DNA of 64,000 bases from Ophiodon elongatus (lineage: Eukaryota; Chordata; Actinopteri; Perciformes; Hexagrammidae), in NCBI GenBank assembly GCA_016806645.1, contig JACSYO010001808.1, positions 186,001-250,000 of the forward strand. Reading direction: 5' to 3'. Under the pieces are notes generated by a model. It saw nothing but the letters and a program-made list of their open reading frames with translations. It was not told where the DNA came from and did no database searches. Made by a program: the position numbers and the translations under genes. Shown here piece after piece: positions 22,346 to 35,213 of the stretch. Within the stretch, counting starts at the first letter, position 1; the number at the start of each line of letters is the position of its first letter.

Positions 22346-22430
22346 CCCCCCCCCCCCCACCCTCCTCTCCCTCTTCACCAACCTCTCCTCTTCTTCCTCC
22401 ATCCCCCTCGAACCCCACATCCTTTATTTT
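22346..22430. repeat. C homopolymer and pyrimidine tract
   Basis: A C run at 22346-22358 is followed by about 70 bp of CCTCTT-type sequence with few purines. Confidence 0.85.
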
Positions 22431-22966
22431 TTTCCCCTCGTCTCAGAGAAATGAGGCTCATGCACGCACAGAGGCAGCTCCAGGCGTTTGGAGCAAACTG
22501 GAGGGCTCTTGCACACTTTCCCTGATCATCTCCACTGTCACCGTTAACACCTCTCACTCAGGCAACAAGCATGACTCACCTCTGGCCATATTGTCATTTG
22601 CTGAACACCTTCATGTTGTGTTTTGTTTTTGCTCTTGTTTGGAGCCTAAAAGTAACTGCTGTCCCGGCTAACAAAGACTTTCTAAATAAAAAGACCTGGA
22701 TGTGACAGTACAGTTTGTAAAGCAGCATGTTTCTGAAGGATTATTTCCTGGAGGAAGCTTCAGTTTCTTCCTGTGGGTGTCAGATGATTGACAGCAAGCA
22801 GCATGTAAAGTAATGCGTGCACTGATGTGAAAACATCCAAGTCGGTACACTGGAATTGTTGATAAAACAGAAAACCTTGCAGCCATCAATAATGCCGGAT
22901 AATACTGAATAATATCAAGCGGCTTGTTTTAATATTGGACAAAGTCCTAGTTCTCATTTTAGCTAC

Positions 22967-23139
22967 ACGACCCGAAATCACAAACTCAAAGTTACCTCAA
23001 GGGGTTTTACAATGTGTTCAACAGTCCACACCCTTCATCCTCACACCCTCAATTTGGAGGAGGAAAAACTTTCGAAAAAAGTCCTTAAACATGGAAAAGA
23101 AAATTAAAGAAACCTCAGGAAGAGAAACAGTGGAGGGGA
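22967..23139 (+). repeat. Interspersed repeat family A, diverged copy
   Basis: Ordered phrases CCCGAAATCACAAACTCAAA, TACCTCAAGGGGTTTTACAA and AAGAAACCTCAGGAAGAG match those at 55213-55387 (CCCAAAATCACAAATTACAA, TGCCTCAGAGGGCTTTACAA, GGAAGAAACCTACATCC). This shows two copies of one element about 170 bp long. I recall it as abundant in percomorphs. No coding content. Confidence 0.75.
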
Positions 23140-23372
23140 CATAGTAAAATTACAATTTGGACCATCAGGATGGCAAAGAAAGGAGTATGGAAGAGAACTT
23201 TAGAAAACACTAGTATCCAAACAGTTTTTCTAAATTTAGAAAAGACAATTTTTTTAATTAAAATTATCCCTTCGCACAACAAATACCTGTCCAAAACTGA
23301 GAAACTATCAAGAATTTGCTGAACCGTAAGACTAAGTTGCTATACTGCTGTGGCAGTACAGGTGGAGGAACA

Positions 23373-23397
23373 GCACACACACACACACACACACACA
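23373..23397. repeat. (CA)n microsatellite, short
   Basis: About 12 CA units. Confidence 0.95.
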
Positions 23398-24290
23398 TGC
23401 ATGAACACCTCTCTCTCCTCCTCTTATAGAGAAAACTGCAGCTGAGCAGCACGTCGGTTCGAGTGAGACTCTTGCAAAGGGAAAACTTCAGAGCAGTGAC
23501 ACCCTGAAAATAGACTGTGAACTTAAACTCTTAGATACTGAAAATGAACTAAGTGATATATTATTTATAACAGCCAACACACCGCTTAGAGGTGAACGCT
23601 GCTCGACTTATAGAGCTTTGTCCCTAAATGCTGTCTGTGTGCTTAGAAAGAAAGGTAGTCGGTCTGTTTGAGGAGACAAATAACACTCAATTGTCATTTT
23701 TTTGGGGGACATTTATGCATCACTACATCACACAGAACTCCTCTTTGGGAAAGTCCATTGAGAAAATCCACCGATGTCTCCTGAAACACGACCCCAGGGC
23801 TCCAGCAGCCTCCTCGTCTCGGTGGCGCTCACTAATATCAACTGAAACATACCGACACTCGTGAAAGTATCTCACTATGTAATATTATTGAAGTCATGCA
23901 GCCGTCCTCAGACTGCGGAAATAATGTCAATTTAGCAGGTGACATTGAAAGTGCATTTCCTTTTTGATTAATACAAGTTAGCAGCAATATTTAAATCAAA
24001 GTAAACGCATGTGATTCCTTTCCTCAGCCTCCCTCCTTCCTCCTTCAAAAGGTCAGTGGTGTAAGAGTACAGTAGGCTGTTTGTTTTTCCCGTCGGTCAG
24101 ATCTAAAATACTGTAGTGTACTCCCTGCAGAGCACACAGCTGGACCCAGGAAAGGCCAAAGCGCCGCCGCCACGCTGCCCTCCTCTCCCCGGGCCACCAA
24201 AGGGGGAGGTCCGGCCGGGCTGCCACTCAGCTGGGGGCGCGCTTGATGTACGACCAAAAGCCAATGGGATCGATAGGAGCCCCAGCAGAG
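23398..24290. other. No gene seen
   Basis: Unique sequence with no splice-bounded coding frame. A CTCF-like GGCCACCAAAGGGGGAGG lies at about 24192-24209, one or two bases from consensus. Confidence 0.45.
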
Positions 24291-24292
24291 AG

Positions 24293-24440
24293 CCCCCCCC
24301 CCCCTCGTCCTCTTCTCCTCTCCCATCTTCCTCTGTTTACCCTCCCCTGTCCTCTCCCACTTCCCCTCTCCCACTCTCCTTTACTTTTCCCTTTGTCTTA
24401 CCTCCCCCTGCTGGCTGCCTCTCTTTTTCCTCCTTCCTCT
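24293..24440. repeat. Long pyrimidine tract
   Basis: About 150 bp almost wholly C/T, starting with a C run. Frames through it give Pro/Ser/Leu-rich artefacts. The plus strand could form an intramolecular triplex (inference). Confidence 0.85.
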
Positions 24441-24499
24441 AAACACTCTCATGGGCTTGCTCTGGCATTACTGCCTGAGAAGAGCTTAACATAAGGAAA

Positions 24500-25170
24500 A
24501 AAGCCGGCGATGCCGTAATGCATATTTGCATTTCGTGCAAGTGCTGTGTCATGAGTTTGGGAAACGCAGAAATCCCTCGGCGCTGCTGCAATTACCATTA
24601 TTTTTACATTTTACATGGCACAGGAGCATCAAATGCTACTTAACATCTTGCATATCTGAATGTTGAAAGTGTGGCAGTAACACTGCCACAGGGCCACTAA
24701 ACACGGCTACATTCCACTGTAATTACTCCAGATTAAAGCATCCAAATGGCACATGTTAACAATTAATCAATGATATTGATAACGCCTCGTCACAGATTAA
24801 ATCAATCTTGTAACGTCAGCGTTGATGCTTAATCATCTGACTCAGGTTCATCAACAACAGTGATTGACAGGCTGAAGAAGAAGGAAGGGAATAATGAGGG
24901 GATACAGATATTCCTGTAGCTGGTATTAGTGATCGCCTTCATCATCAGAATATGATGGCGGCTGAAAAGGATACTGCTGACAAATTCAATTATTGAAAGT
25001 AGACGGGCTAATGGTCCGTGGTAATGATTCATTTCATAAGTATTTCTGCCGTATGTTTTAATGAAAGCTTGGATTGTCGCTGTGGTGCTAAAGGGAACGG
25101 ATGCCTTACGCCAATTACTACACTGTCACTGAGGGCGCATGTTGCAGCAATAATCGCCCCCTCATTCCAC
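24500..25170. promoter_or_regulatory. Possible conserved non-coding block with octamer
   Basis: A canonical octamer ATTTGCAT is at 24524-24531 beside an ATGCAT word. AACAATTAATCAATGATATT lies at 24759-24778, and further AT-rich TAAT/ATTA cores follow to about 25170. Unique, no coding bias on either strand. This is among the most enhancer-like stretches by eye; conservation is untested. Confidence 0.35.
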
Positions 25171-25787
25171 GGCCCAGAGATGAGACATATACACAGTATA
25201 CTTAATACACACGGCTCCAACATGTGTATGTGCACAATACCGCAAACTCACACACATTTTTTTTCTTCGTTTTTTCCCCCCATTGCGTGCCCCAGCCTGC
25301 GTCCCCTTTGTGCAAACACAAAGAAAAGGGATCCTCTCTGTTATTCTTTATTCCTTTGGTCCATTCTTCGCTGGGACTGGATACGGGGGTCCGGGCACAG
25401 CCTCTGCCCCACCACGCTTCACCATCCCCGGGCATGCGAGGTAGAGGTAGAGGCCTTAGAGTGTGGCGGTCCGCAGGTCTCAGGAGGAGGGATGAGCGGG
25501 TGTGGTGGGTTGGGGATGGGGATGGGGGAGGCTGACATACATCTGCAGCCCAGTGAGAGAGGAAGGCTCAAAGGCTTTGGGGAGAATGAGAAGGGGGTTG
25601 CAGGGGTCAGTGACAAGTGGCACACACAGGGTGGGTGTGCGGGTGAAGTGGGGTGGAACAAGTGCTATAGAGGGGCCAGGGATTGTGTTTTTCCCATGGT
25701 CCGCTACCCCCTTTTTCCCCCCCTCCGAAGTTTCCCCTCACAGACCCCCACCCAAACCCCCAGAACCAGCCCCCCCACCCTGTGGTG

Positions 25788-25829
25788 TCTCTCTCTCTCT
25801 CTCTCTCTCTTGCTCTCTCTCTCTCTCTC
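25788..25829. repeat. (CT)n microsatellite, interrupted
   Basis: CT units with one TG interruption. 25690-25785 upstream is C/T-rich. The long frames through this area (291 codons on the plus strand) run over low-complexity sequence and are rejected as genes. Confidence 0.95.
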
Positions 25830-26048
25830 GTCAAGAAAGGACCGGGCAGGCTCAGTTTCACTCCACAGGGCCGGTGTGTTTTCAATGAATTGATACAGAT
25901 GAAGAAGTTCAACACAATGGATGGATTACCTCAGCCAAAATAGAGTGACCCCCCCTTCCCACTGCCTCCCCCCGCCACCCCTCATAACCCCACCCGCCCA
26001 CCTCGCTTATTCACACAGCCAGTGACACGGACTGACATTGGATGATAT

Positions 26049-26050
<2 letters not shown>

Positions 26051-26114
<64 letters not shown>
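26051..26114. repeat. (CA)n microsatellite
   Basis: 32 perfect CA units. Confidence 0.98.
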
Positions 26115-26115
<1 letters not shown>

Positions 26116-27730
26116 CTAAACAAAGTGTCCAAGGCTACACAATACGTGAGAAGCAAAAGCATTTTTTATCTAAATATTCAGAAAGTGATATTTTCTGGTC
26201 AAACCATAAATTGAACTTCTGCGAGGCCATCAATTCAGTGAATGCGTTTGTTTGCAAAGGAGCATTAAACATAATATTCAAGCTCTGTGTGTTCCAGTTT
26301 TGGAGTAACCGCACCCCTCACTCCTTTTTTTGGGCAAAAGCTTAAAAGTGATGGTCACTGTTCTTGATCTGTTTCGATCACATTCATGACCCTGGTCTCT
26401 TCTGAGAGGTAGCTTACTATCAATATGCTTACATTTGTTTATATAGTCTATGTGATACTTTACAGAAAGTACATTTTCTTATTCTATTTTGCATTTTAAT
26501 AGTCTGTTTTGTCTGCACTCCGGTCACAAATAAGACACAGCTCAAATTAATTACACAGTTAGGATTGAGATTGTGATGATACTTGTGCTCATAGATGGTA
26601 GAATGGTTCAAATTCATTCAAATATATGTAGGCGGGCCATTAAGAAAACCTTGCTGCACCATGAGCACCGCAGTGTTTTAGCACAGGTATACCCTTATTT
26701 TGGGAGTCAAATATCTCATCTCATGCAGACATGCAGTACATCTTTGTTTCTCCTTAATCTTATAGGTTCTCCATCAACCTGCAGCCAGTTCAAGAACCGG
26801 AGGAGTTATAAACACCTGTTGTGATGGTTTTATCTGCATGAGACGGAAGTCTGTGTAAATCGGGCATGAAGAAAAGAGCGCCAACTGTACCAACAAATCC
26901 AGAGAGAAAGCGTGCATGCTGTTTGATTGACAGATGATCTCTGGGAAGTGCAGTCCAACAAAGACCACATGCCTATAGCAACAATGCTGTCAGGAACATT
27001 AAAACCACACCACTTAATCAAAACACTTATTGACAAGCCATTTGTAGCTCTCAATACATCCTGGACGAAATGTACCGAGCTGTTCACCACAGCCCCCCCC
27101 CTTGTCCCCCCCTCGTCCCCCGTCCCCGTGGCTGGAGCAGGAGGTGGCAGCGTTCTTAGCTGTCCAGGCTAATGGCTACGAATGGGCCCTAATGCACGCT
27201 CCTCCCGATAAATCACACGCACAGCGCCCTGCTTAGACATTCAGCAGCTTGGCCGACCACTCTGCTCCATCACACACTCGGAGATTAATGAGCACACACC
27301 CATTTACCTTGCACCGCTGGACAGCGCGAGACACAAAGACACAAGGACAAAATCACATGCTTAGATTTAAACGCTAATACTTGTGAGGACTTTGCTATTG
27401 ACCAAAACTACTCTCTTAAGTCCAAACGGTTTGTGTTTTATCTATCCTTGTGAGGACATTCAGCCACACACCAGTCCACTCTTACATGCAGGCACATGCA
27501 CACACACTCCACCTCAATCTGCCCAGCAAGGTGTTTGGCAAGACTCGCTTTCTGTCTGGGGGACAAAATGTCTCATCACAGATATCCAGCGCAGTGTCGG
27601 CCGGGCAGAATAACAGGCTGACAAAAGGGAGACAAGTGTGCGAGTAATAGCGGTAGGCAAGCTGAATGATCAATAGGCTCTATGCATGAGACACAACTCT
27701 TCTTTTCCCTGGTTCGGGTAAACTTCCTCC
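26115..27730. other. No gene seen; AT-rich to mixed unique sequence
   Basis: No exon-like segment stands out. C runs at 27090-27120. No repeat family was recognised with confidence. Confidence 0.5.
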
Positions 27731-28075
27731 CTCGGGAGGCCGCTGCCTTTGATCTTTCATTTAGAGTTATTACAATCAGACGCCGCCGCCACTAACATCT
27801 CAGGAATCCAATGTGCCGAGCCAAATGTGTTTTCCAAATGTTTATTTTAGCAAGAAATAATGCACTCAACTAACCATATCTTTGGCGTTATCATCATTGC
27901 CCAGGCTATTTACAAACTGTATCTATTAATCATTTTTGAGCATGTAGAGCAATTAAATTAGGCCGGGTCACACTCGAGCAATAATACGATTTTAATTGCG
28001 CGGGGCAAGGCTCTAATTCAACTATCTCTGGATCGCTTGACGGGGGCAACCGAAACACTCATCGGGGGCACAAAG
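27731..28075. promoter_or_regulatory. Possible conserved non-coding block
   Basis: Contains a TCF/LEF-like CCTTTGATCTTTCATT (27746-27761), TGTATCTATTAATCATTTTT (27918-27937) and GAGCAATTAAATTAGG (27948-27963). Unique, no coding bias. Regulatory role is inferred. Confidence 0.32.
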
Positions 28076-29181
28076 ACAGAAAGAAAGACAGAAAGAGAAG
28101 GAGATATATCAAATAGCAGGCAGTTTGGGTTTCAATTTATGTAAAAGAACAAGTGGTAAGAAGTCAGACCAAAAACATAGACAGTCTCTATCTTTTCAAT
28201 TATGCACCTGGGTGTTGCAGTCTGAAAAGACAAGTGCAACTGCAATTACAACCGAGCCAGACATCTGGATTTGTCTTGTCCTCCGCCCCTGAAACCTCTG
28301 ACAGAAAAAAAAAAAAGAAGAAAAAAGCGTTTCAGTACAACTCATCTCCAATCACCTTCAAATACAGGTCTGCGATCCCTGGTCAATCCCCTCTGTCTAC
28401 ACCTGACGAGCAAAACAAACACGCCACAGTTTAGGAGCATGCAGACACTACAATACGAGTGTGTAAGGGGGCGGTTGATGGTGGTGGAGAGCAAACGCAC
28501 AAAAACAGCCAGAGAAAAAAATAAATAAAAATGGAACGGAGCATAAACCTCCGAACAAAACACAAGCTGCTCCGGAGCAATATGAATGTTTACTTGTTGA
28601 ATCTTTTATCAGTTTTGTTTTTATCTCCCTCCCTCCCTCCGTGTTATCTATGCAGCAGGTACTGAGCTATGCATTGGGGCTGCGTGGAGCTGATTAGAAC
28701 AGTGATAGATGGGAGGGTGGATGACCTTAGCTTCCGACTAAACACAAGGTTGGACATTTGTCTCCTCGCTGCATTTGCATGCTTTCCGCCCGTTTATGGC
28801 AATTTGTCACCACATACGCGCTTTGCCATTGAGAAGACACAGTTTCAAAAAAAGAAAAAAAAGTCGGCAGTGCAAGGCTAGATTCCCGGGAATAAAAATT
28901 CAAAGCAGGTTATGATGAAGCACTTTCATTCAGATAATTCCACAAAAGTGCAAAAAACGGACATACAGGGAGTTCTTCCTCATGCTCATCCTTTCCTGTT
29001 AGTAATATGCTAACTTGTAGAAGTGTAATTAAGGTACACTGGTGCAGAAATTCATCTTAGTAGCAAAACAGGGAAGGCAAAACTTAGTGTGCATGCAAAA
29101 AAAAAAAAAAAGAAACAAGGCCAGCTTCATCTTCCAAACCTCAAGCCATAACCTGCAACCTCCACCTCCCACTCTCCACCC

Positions 29182-29183
<2 letters not shown>
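28076..29183. other. No gene seen; A runs
   Basis: A runs at 28303-28314 and 29097-29111 and CCCT units near 28627-28640. Nothing coding. Confidence 0.5.

Positions 29184-29224
<41 letters not shown>
29184..29224. repeat. (AC)n microsatellite
   Basis: 20 AC units after a C run. Confidence 0.97.
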
Positions 29225-29226
<2 letters not shown>

Positions 29227-29279
29227 CGTCAACACGTACACGAGACATGCTGATGAATGGCCTGTCATGCTGTTTGGTG

Positions 29280-31270
29280 ATCAGTGAATTATTTACCCTC
29301 ATATGCCTTTTTAATAATTCAGGGAGCCAGTCTTAACAAATTACGGCGCCGCTCCCCAAACCAACAGAGTTCACTCAGCCAGAGCGCCACACGCAGCCCG
29401 TTCATCCACTCGCCGACATGCCCTTGGAATATGATGGTGACACTTTTTTTGCGAGGCGCTAAATCTCAAGCGTAATTCAATAAGTTTTTGAAAGCGAGAC
29501 GCGTCTCGGCAAATCAGCCCGAGAGAACCCACTGTGATCTCTTATATTGGGAGATTAGATAAGATAAGTGTTTCCTGACTTGAAGAGCTGGTGAGGAAGC
29601 TTCACTGATCTGTTGGAGAGGTTCACCACGCAGGTCTCAACTCTGCTTCTGCGTTTCCTTTCTGGATTGTAGGTTTGTGTGATCCACAACAGAAGCTACA
29701 GGACGAACGCCCTCATTGATAAACCAAACGGTGAAGGCAGTTTTCCCTCTGCATCCACCCGGCGTGTGCACATCTCAGCATTTTATGATTACTAAGGCCC
29801 ATTATGTACTTGCGTTTTCCCACTGGTATATGCTTAGAGATGGAACGCACGTACCAATGTGTGCATACTTTTTGTGTTCCTGGAGGATTCAAAAGTATAA
29901 CCACGAGAGCATCTTCCATTACTACATTCAAATTTACAAATGCTGACTGAATGAAATAACATGAACTGATCCAAGCTCATCCCTTGATTTTGTCCGATCC
30001 AGACACTTCACCAAACGGCACACCAAGTCCCTATTTTTGTATCACACATTTAAAAATACATACAACCTCATGAAAGATTAGACAGCATTGTCCTCTAGGC
30101 AGCTAAACGCTAGCTTCCTGCTAACGTCATTTATTCATTAGCCCCGTTCGAAACTAGCACTATGCTCCCACGTAATTTATTCATTTAACTTTGTCTCATA
30201 CTGAGAATTTTTGCAACACATGAAAATGAAACCCATCGGACTCGGTGTGATTGGTTTCTGTGCGTTACACGTAGGACTTAATTAGTATCTCATCTGGCTA
30301 TGTTTGACATATCAGAGGCATAAATATCCCAAAGAAAATCAAAAATGTATGTATATCTTTATAAATACAGAGATGGATTTAGCTGCACATAGATTTATAG
30401 CAACCTCTTCCACCACCCGCGGTGCATCAGTACGTACATACCAACCAATTGGCTGACAGTGTGAACATCCTGCCAGTCACACAGGGTAAGCTGGTCATGT
30501 ATACACTCAATGAGAGATTAGGCCCTTACTAGGCGCCTTCTCCGGTTTCCCAGTCATCAGCTAACACACACCGATGACACTGACACACACAGACGCACAC
30601 AGAGGCCCCACCAGACACTTCCAGGTCCCTAACGAGGTCGCTAATTAACTCTCCCACTTGCGTTTGCTCGTTTTCATCCGAGGTGCACATTGCTTTTTTT
30701 TGACAGGAGAAAATTGCTGGGCAATTAAATCATCTGAAGACGAACACTCCAGCAGCTGGTATTAACAGCTAAATGTTACAGCCATTTTCAAAAATGCAAT
30801 TGTGGAGAAATTGTACAGTAAGTGACTGACTGCTATAATGCTCCCTAATAACCCACAGCTGAGGCTTTATGGCAGTGTACTGTACATATGCTGCACGCCA
30901 TGTTGGTGGGATGCAAATACTTAGTCTACTTTATTCACTCATGCAAACCAAGTCAGGTTTTTTACCCCAGATTTGTAGAATAATTTGTGACCATAGTTTT
31001 AATCCTCATTTTACTCTTCTTCTATCTGAGGATGGTATGACTATGCTTCCATCTGGACCAAGACTCTCAATCTTGAGACGAACCTGCATAAATGAATGTG
31101 AAAAAATAAAAGCAAATTTATTGAACATACATAGCGCTGACTAAATTGTGCCCATCACAATTTGCTGGAGTCCAAGGTAATATCTTCAAATTGCTTTTAC
31201 CGTTTAAAACCCAAAGATATTCAATTTACCAATTAAATAAAACTGGCAAAAAAAGCTTATATTTTCTCAT
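29280..31270. other. No gene seen; unique sequence with possible regulatory blocks
   Basis: 29280-29560 and 30630-30800 have mixed AT/GC texture with TAATTA-type cores (CGCTAATTAACTC near 30640). A frame at 30869-31144 lacks coding bias. No repeat family was confidently recognised. Confidence 0.4.
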
Positions 31271-31289
31271 TTTGACTTGATTAATAACA

Positions 31290-31540
31290 TAAAGCAGCAC
31301 TGCACAATATTTCTATATTTCCAATGGATGAAATGACTGTGAATATCATCCCTTCTGCAAGTCTACAAAAAACCTCTGAAAAACCAGCTGCATGTTAGCT
31401 GCTACAACAAAATTACAAGCTAGCGACTAGCTGCTGAACAAACTGGAGCATTTAGCCGCTAAAGAAGCGATGAGATCGCTGGTGGAGACCAAAAACAGAG
31501 CAACAATAAGAGAATAAATAGAGTCTGGTCAGATGGACAT
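31290..31540. repeat. Interspersed repeat family B, copy 3
   Basis: GCTAGCGACTAGCTGCTGAA (31420-31439) and GGTGGAGACCAAAAACAGAG (31481-31500) match phrases of copies 1 and 2. It sits 130 bp upstream of a long AC microsatellite. No coding content. Confidence 0.65.
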
Positions 31541-31670
31541 AAACATAAATAACTAAATAGCAATGTGTTTGTGGGATATGAGAATAGGCAACCACACCAC
31601 TGACTGTTGAGATAAACAGAAATAATTATTTGTGGATATAATATTCGACCCAGGTTTGTGCGCCTGCGCC

Positions 31671-31671
<1 letters not shown>

Positions 31672-31763
<92 letters not shown>
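31672..31763. repeat. (AC)n microsatellite
   Basis: 46 perfect AC units. Confidence 0.99.
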
Positions 31764-31765
<2 letters not shown>

Positions 31766-32102
31766 TTTGGGCTCCACTTCATCTCAGTGCGGCCTCCTGG
31801 GTCCCTGGCCTCTTCTGAAACTGATTTTTGTCTCCTATTTTGTTAACCTCACTCGCAATTAACCCCACGCTGCGAGCCAGCTACACATGGGCCAATAGAG
31901 GGCTGCCTACAGTATATGAGTGCCCAGCCCCGTGTGAATCACCGCATTGTGTCAGCTGTCCTGTAAAGAAAAGAGTGGGGAGAAAGGGGAACGAGGCACA
32001 GAGAGGGAGAAAGAGTGCTGTTTTTTGGGGGTCCACTATTCTTAGCCGGGTACCCCCAGGGGCGATGACAGCAGTGTAGGGTGGAAGGTTTGTTTCTGTG
32101 TC

Positions 32103-32122
32103 TGTGTGTGTGTGTGTGTGTG
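32103..32122. repeat. (TG)n microsatellite, short
   Basis: 10 TG units. Confidence 0.95.
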
Positions 32123-32194
32123 CAGGGAGGGAAGGGGGGGGGTCCCATCCTGACAGGTTCTTTTGTATGGGGGGTTCGGGTTGGAGAGGAGAGG

Positions 32195-32290
32195 AGGGAG
32201 CGGCGGGGAGGGTGCGAGTAGGTGAGGGCCAGTTTTGTGGCGGCGTCGGCAGCGTCGGCGATGGCGTGAGTCGCCACCGGCGGGGGGTCA
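32195..32290. promoter_or_regulatory. CpG-dense GC-rich patch
   Basis: Repeated GGCGGCGTCGGCAGCGTCGG-type sequence with many CpGs within 100 bp. It could be a small CpG island or a GC-rich imperfect repeat. No TATA box or linked exon was identified. Confidence 0.25.
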
Positions 32291-32381
32291 TTGTGCCCAC
32301 TCCATTCTGTCTCCACACTCTGCTACTGCTCAATGGGCGGATTAAAGAATACGCCTGAGTCTTAATCTTTGAACTGCACGC

Positions 32382-32406
32382 ACACATGCACGCACACACA
32401 CACACA
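32382..32406. repeat. Interrupted (CA)n
   Basis: CA units with CG and TG interruptions, just upstream of the long TG array. Confidence 0.9.
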
Positions 32407-32443
32407 AATGAATTGAGTCGGTCGGGGTCGGGTCCCACGCAGC

Positions 32444-32444
<1 letters not shown>

Positions 32445-32519
<75 letters not shown>
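32445..32519. repeat. (TG)n microsatellite
   Basis: 37 TG units, complementary in sense to the AC array at 31672-31763. Confidence 0.99.
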
Positions 32520-32521
<2 letters not shown>

Positions 32522-32739
32522 CGCTAAACGCTAACATCGATGGTTACACTACAATCCATAGGTCTCATTTGCATTGCTGAACGCGTCGTAATGATGTTAC
32601 CAGCAGCATGGCGCACACTGTAACGCTTCTTTTTCTACATCCCTTCGCGCTGCTTTTTTCTCCCTCTCATAATGAGAGAAAAAGGTCAGCGTCTGGCGAG
32701 GGGAGGAGGGGGAAAGCGAGAGGGTACGAAGCCAGGAAC

Positions 32740-33000
32740 CTTGGTCTCTTTACAGTTCTCCAAGTTCACCAACTCCAGCAAATGAGCATGTACAACAAGC
32801 CAAGGGGCCTTTTATTGCAAATCTAATTCATTTCTCTAGACAACTGTGAAATTTGCCATTGACATTAGTCATTACCCCAAGGCTAACGAAAAGATGATCT
32901 CAGTTAATAAATGATCCCTAACAAGGAGCTCTCTATTTCTCTCTCCCATTGTGTTAATGGCAGGGGCAGCTGTTAACGCCATGCAGTTACAGTACAGAAC
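32740..33000. promoter_or_regulatory. Possible conserved non-coding block
   Basis: Unique sequence with TTTTATTGCAAATCTAATTC (32810-32829, holding an octamer-like TTGCAAAT), TTAGTCATTACC (32865-32876) and CAGTTAATAAATGATCCC (32901-32918). No coding bias. Confidence 0.28.
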
Positions 33001-33589
33001 AACACAGCTAACACCGACTCTGGCTCCACTTCTCTCTCAGTCCTTCTGCTTTCATTTGGCTGCTGGGTACCCCCTCTTTCCTCTTCTTCCCCCCTTTTCG
33101 TAACCTCCTCCCCCCCTTTCCCTTGCCTCCTCCCTGCATCATCGTCACCCTGCAGATCCTGCATTATGCAGTGGCATCATTAGAGCCTTGATTTCAGACG
33201 CTTCCGGCACCGTTTCTGGATTGCGGCCGCGACGCTTCCGGGTGCTGGCCGGCTCGGATTCCAAGACGAGCTGAATGAGCCATTGGGAACAGATGTGAAT
33301 GACAGCAGCTCTGAGAAATACAGAGAAAGGGAGACTGAAAGAGAGATCGCAGCGATCGGGGAGAGGGGGCGGGGGGGGGTGGCTAATCATCTGGAAGCGA
33401 CTGTGACCCTCCAGCTGGCCCTGGCCATCATTGATACTAAACAATGAGGAAGCTGTTCTAAGCACCGTGGATAAGGGTCAAGCCACAGGACGGATCACAC
33501 AGCAACAGAGCCTCAGTTTCTTTTCACAATGTATGTAACAAGGTGAAGCGGGTCACTTCAAAAGAGACAAAGAAGAAGGTCACCAACTG

Positions 33590-34120
33590 TAATCAAGCAC
33601 TTTTGTTCCTGACAATTTACATAATTTGAAAATAAAACCTATCAGAAATGCAGCGTTTTATTTCTAGTCCGTAATAATTGTTTCCTGAAAAGTGAAATCC
33701 ATTATTAGGGCGCCGAGGCATCAGCGTTTGTCTATCTCTGTAACGACAAGTCACATTTTCTCATCTGAGGAAAATGGAATTCTTCAAATTGTGTTTGCGA
33801 GAGGAGTCCCCACGTCTAGTGTGGGAAGCACATAATACAATATTCACGTTTTCTCCCTACTCGGAGTTCCAATTTATTGAAGTAACCGAGCAGAAAATGC
33901 ACTGACAGCTGTAGCACTTTATTGCGAATTAGTATATACATTCTACACCCCGCGAGAAAAGCCAAGCCACATTGTATTTCCTGTAATTGCTGAAGCCTGG
34001 GAGAACGAAGGGGCAACTGCAAGTCGAGCAATTACAAGCTAAAGATGACAGGGTATACTTTTAGCTTCAGATCCTGTTCCAAGCTGGGGATGGAAGTTGG
34101 GAGAGAGCAGGTGTTAAATG
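33590..34120. promoter_or_regulatory. Possible conserved non-coding block with inverted TGTAATTGCT/AGCAATTACA
   Basis: The unique AT-rich block carries a perfect 10-bp inverted pair, TGTAATTGCT (33982-33991) and AGCAATTACA (34027-34036), 35 bp apart. It also holds a SOX-like AATTGTTTCC (33675-33684) and several ATTA cores. No coding signature. The texture is strongly enhancer-like, but conservation cannot be tested here. Confidence 0.35.
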
Positions 34121-34619
34121 ACATGCAAATACCTATTGGTCATAGTGGCTGGTCATCAGTGTTGTCATCGTTATTGTACTTTTAGACGTTTTTAACAGAA
34201 ACCCCGCCCCTCACACACTAGCTGCTGTATAATTAAAGCTTTCAATTCCCATTGACAGCCAATCAGATTAAGAGGTAATAAGTCCGTTTCCAGGAACTCT
34301 TCCCCAACAGAAAGAACTGCAATGCGGACGACAGCGGAAGCTAATTAAAAAATATATTTTTTTATTTATTTTTTTACAAGCGAGACTTCATATTTCTACC
34401 TGTAGGATGAAAGCTGTGTAGCAGTTTTTTTTGTTTTACACCTGATCCTCCTCTTCTTAACCAACTACAAACTGTGGTCCAGATCATCTATTTGCAAAGA
34501 AGAGTGAATTGAAGTAAGCACTTATATTTTAATCTGCCATGATAGCTAAACTGTTTCAAGAGAACTTACAACTCAAACACTGTTTTCCATCCTCAATAAC
34601 AAAATTAGGTTCATATCAG

Positions 34620-34930
34620 GATTCTGATCTGCCACCTCTTTGGTTTGATTAGGTTTAGACGACGAAAACAGATCTTGGGGAGAGATCATGGTCGTGGTTA
34701 GAACCAATGTTTAATGGTTGTGGGAAAAGGCAGTCACTTGTCAGGAAAACATCGTATAAATCAGTGCAAGTGTTGAAGAAAATCTCAATAAAAGAACTTT
34801 CACCCTGAGGTTTTCACCCCGACCGGAGTTGGAACGCTGGATTACAGGCTCCGAATCAATCCGTGTTCGGCCGTGTTCTCTCAACTATGAAGTACATTTT
34901 GTAATCACAATGGTAACTGTATGCTATCAG
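34620..34930. repeat. Possible diverged interspersed repeat
   Basis: The phrases TTTGATTAGGTTTAGACGAC (34643-34662) and GAGATCATGGTCGTGGTTAG (34681-34700) recall a teleost repeat with a TTAGGCAAC ... GATCGTGGTTTGGGTT motif. There is only one copy in the window, so support is recall. Confidence 0.3.
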
Positions 34931-35213
34931 CCTTAAAGTCAAGAATGACAGATACTTGGTCAAAGTAGCACATAGAAATACACACAAACTGTATGTACAG
35001 TAGCTGGGTTTTTAAATACAATTTTTTTTTCAACGACGAATTTGGCTTCCAACGATGACGAAAAGAAGATAACGGAGATAAAATGATGATTGTGCAGCAT
35101 TCCCCTTCCCAATGACGCTCTTGTTATATAGATGTCTATAGATCTAGACTCTGAATTTTGTTCTCACCAGATTGACGCATTTAGCTTTAGAATAGGCAAC
35201 AACATGTTGCTTC

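Noticed and set aside
25018..25893. 291-codon plus-strand open frame, longest in the window
   Set aside because: It passes through purine-rich GGGG/GGAGG and (CT)n low-complexity sequence, giving Gly- and Ser/Leu-rich stretches. Overlapping frames on both strands are also open, and no domain is visible.
31881..32537. 218-codon minus-strand frame
   Set aside because: It starts in the TG array (Thr/His repeat) and runs through GC-rich DNA that is open in several frames.
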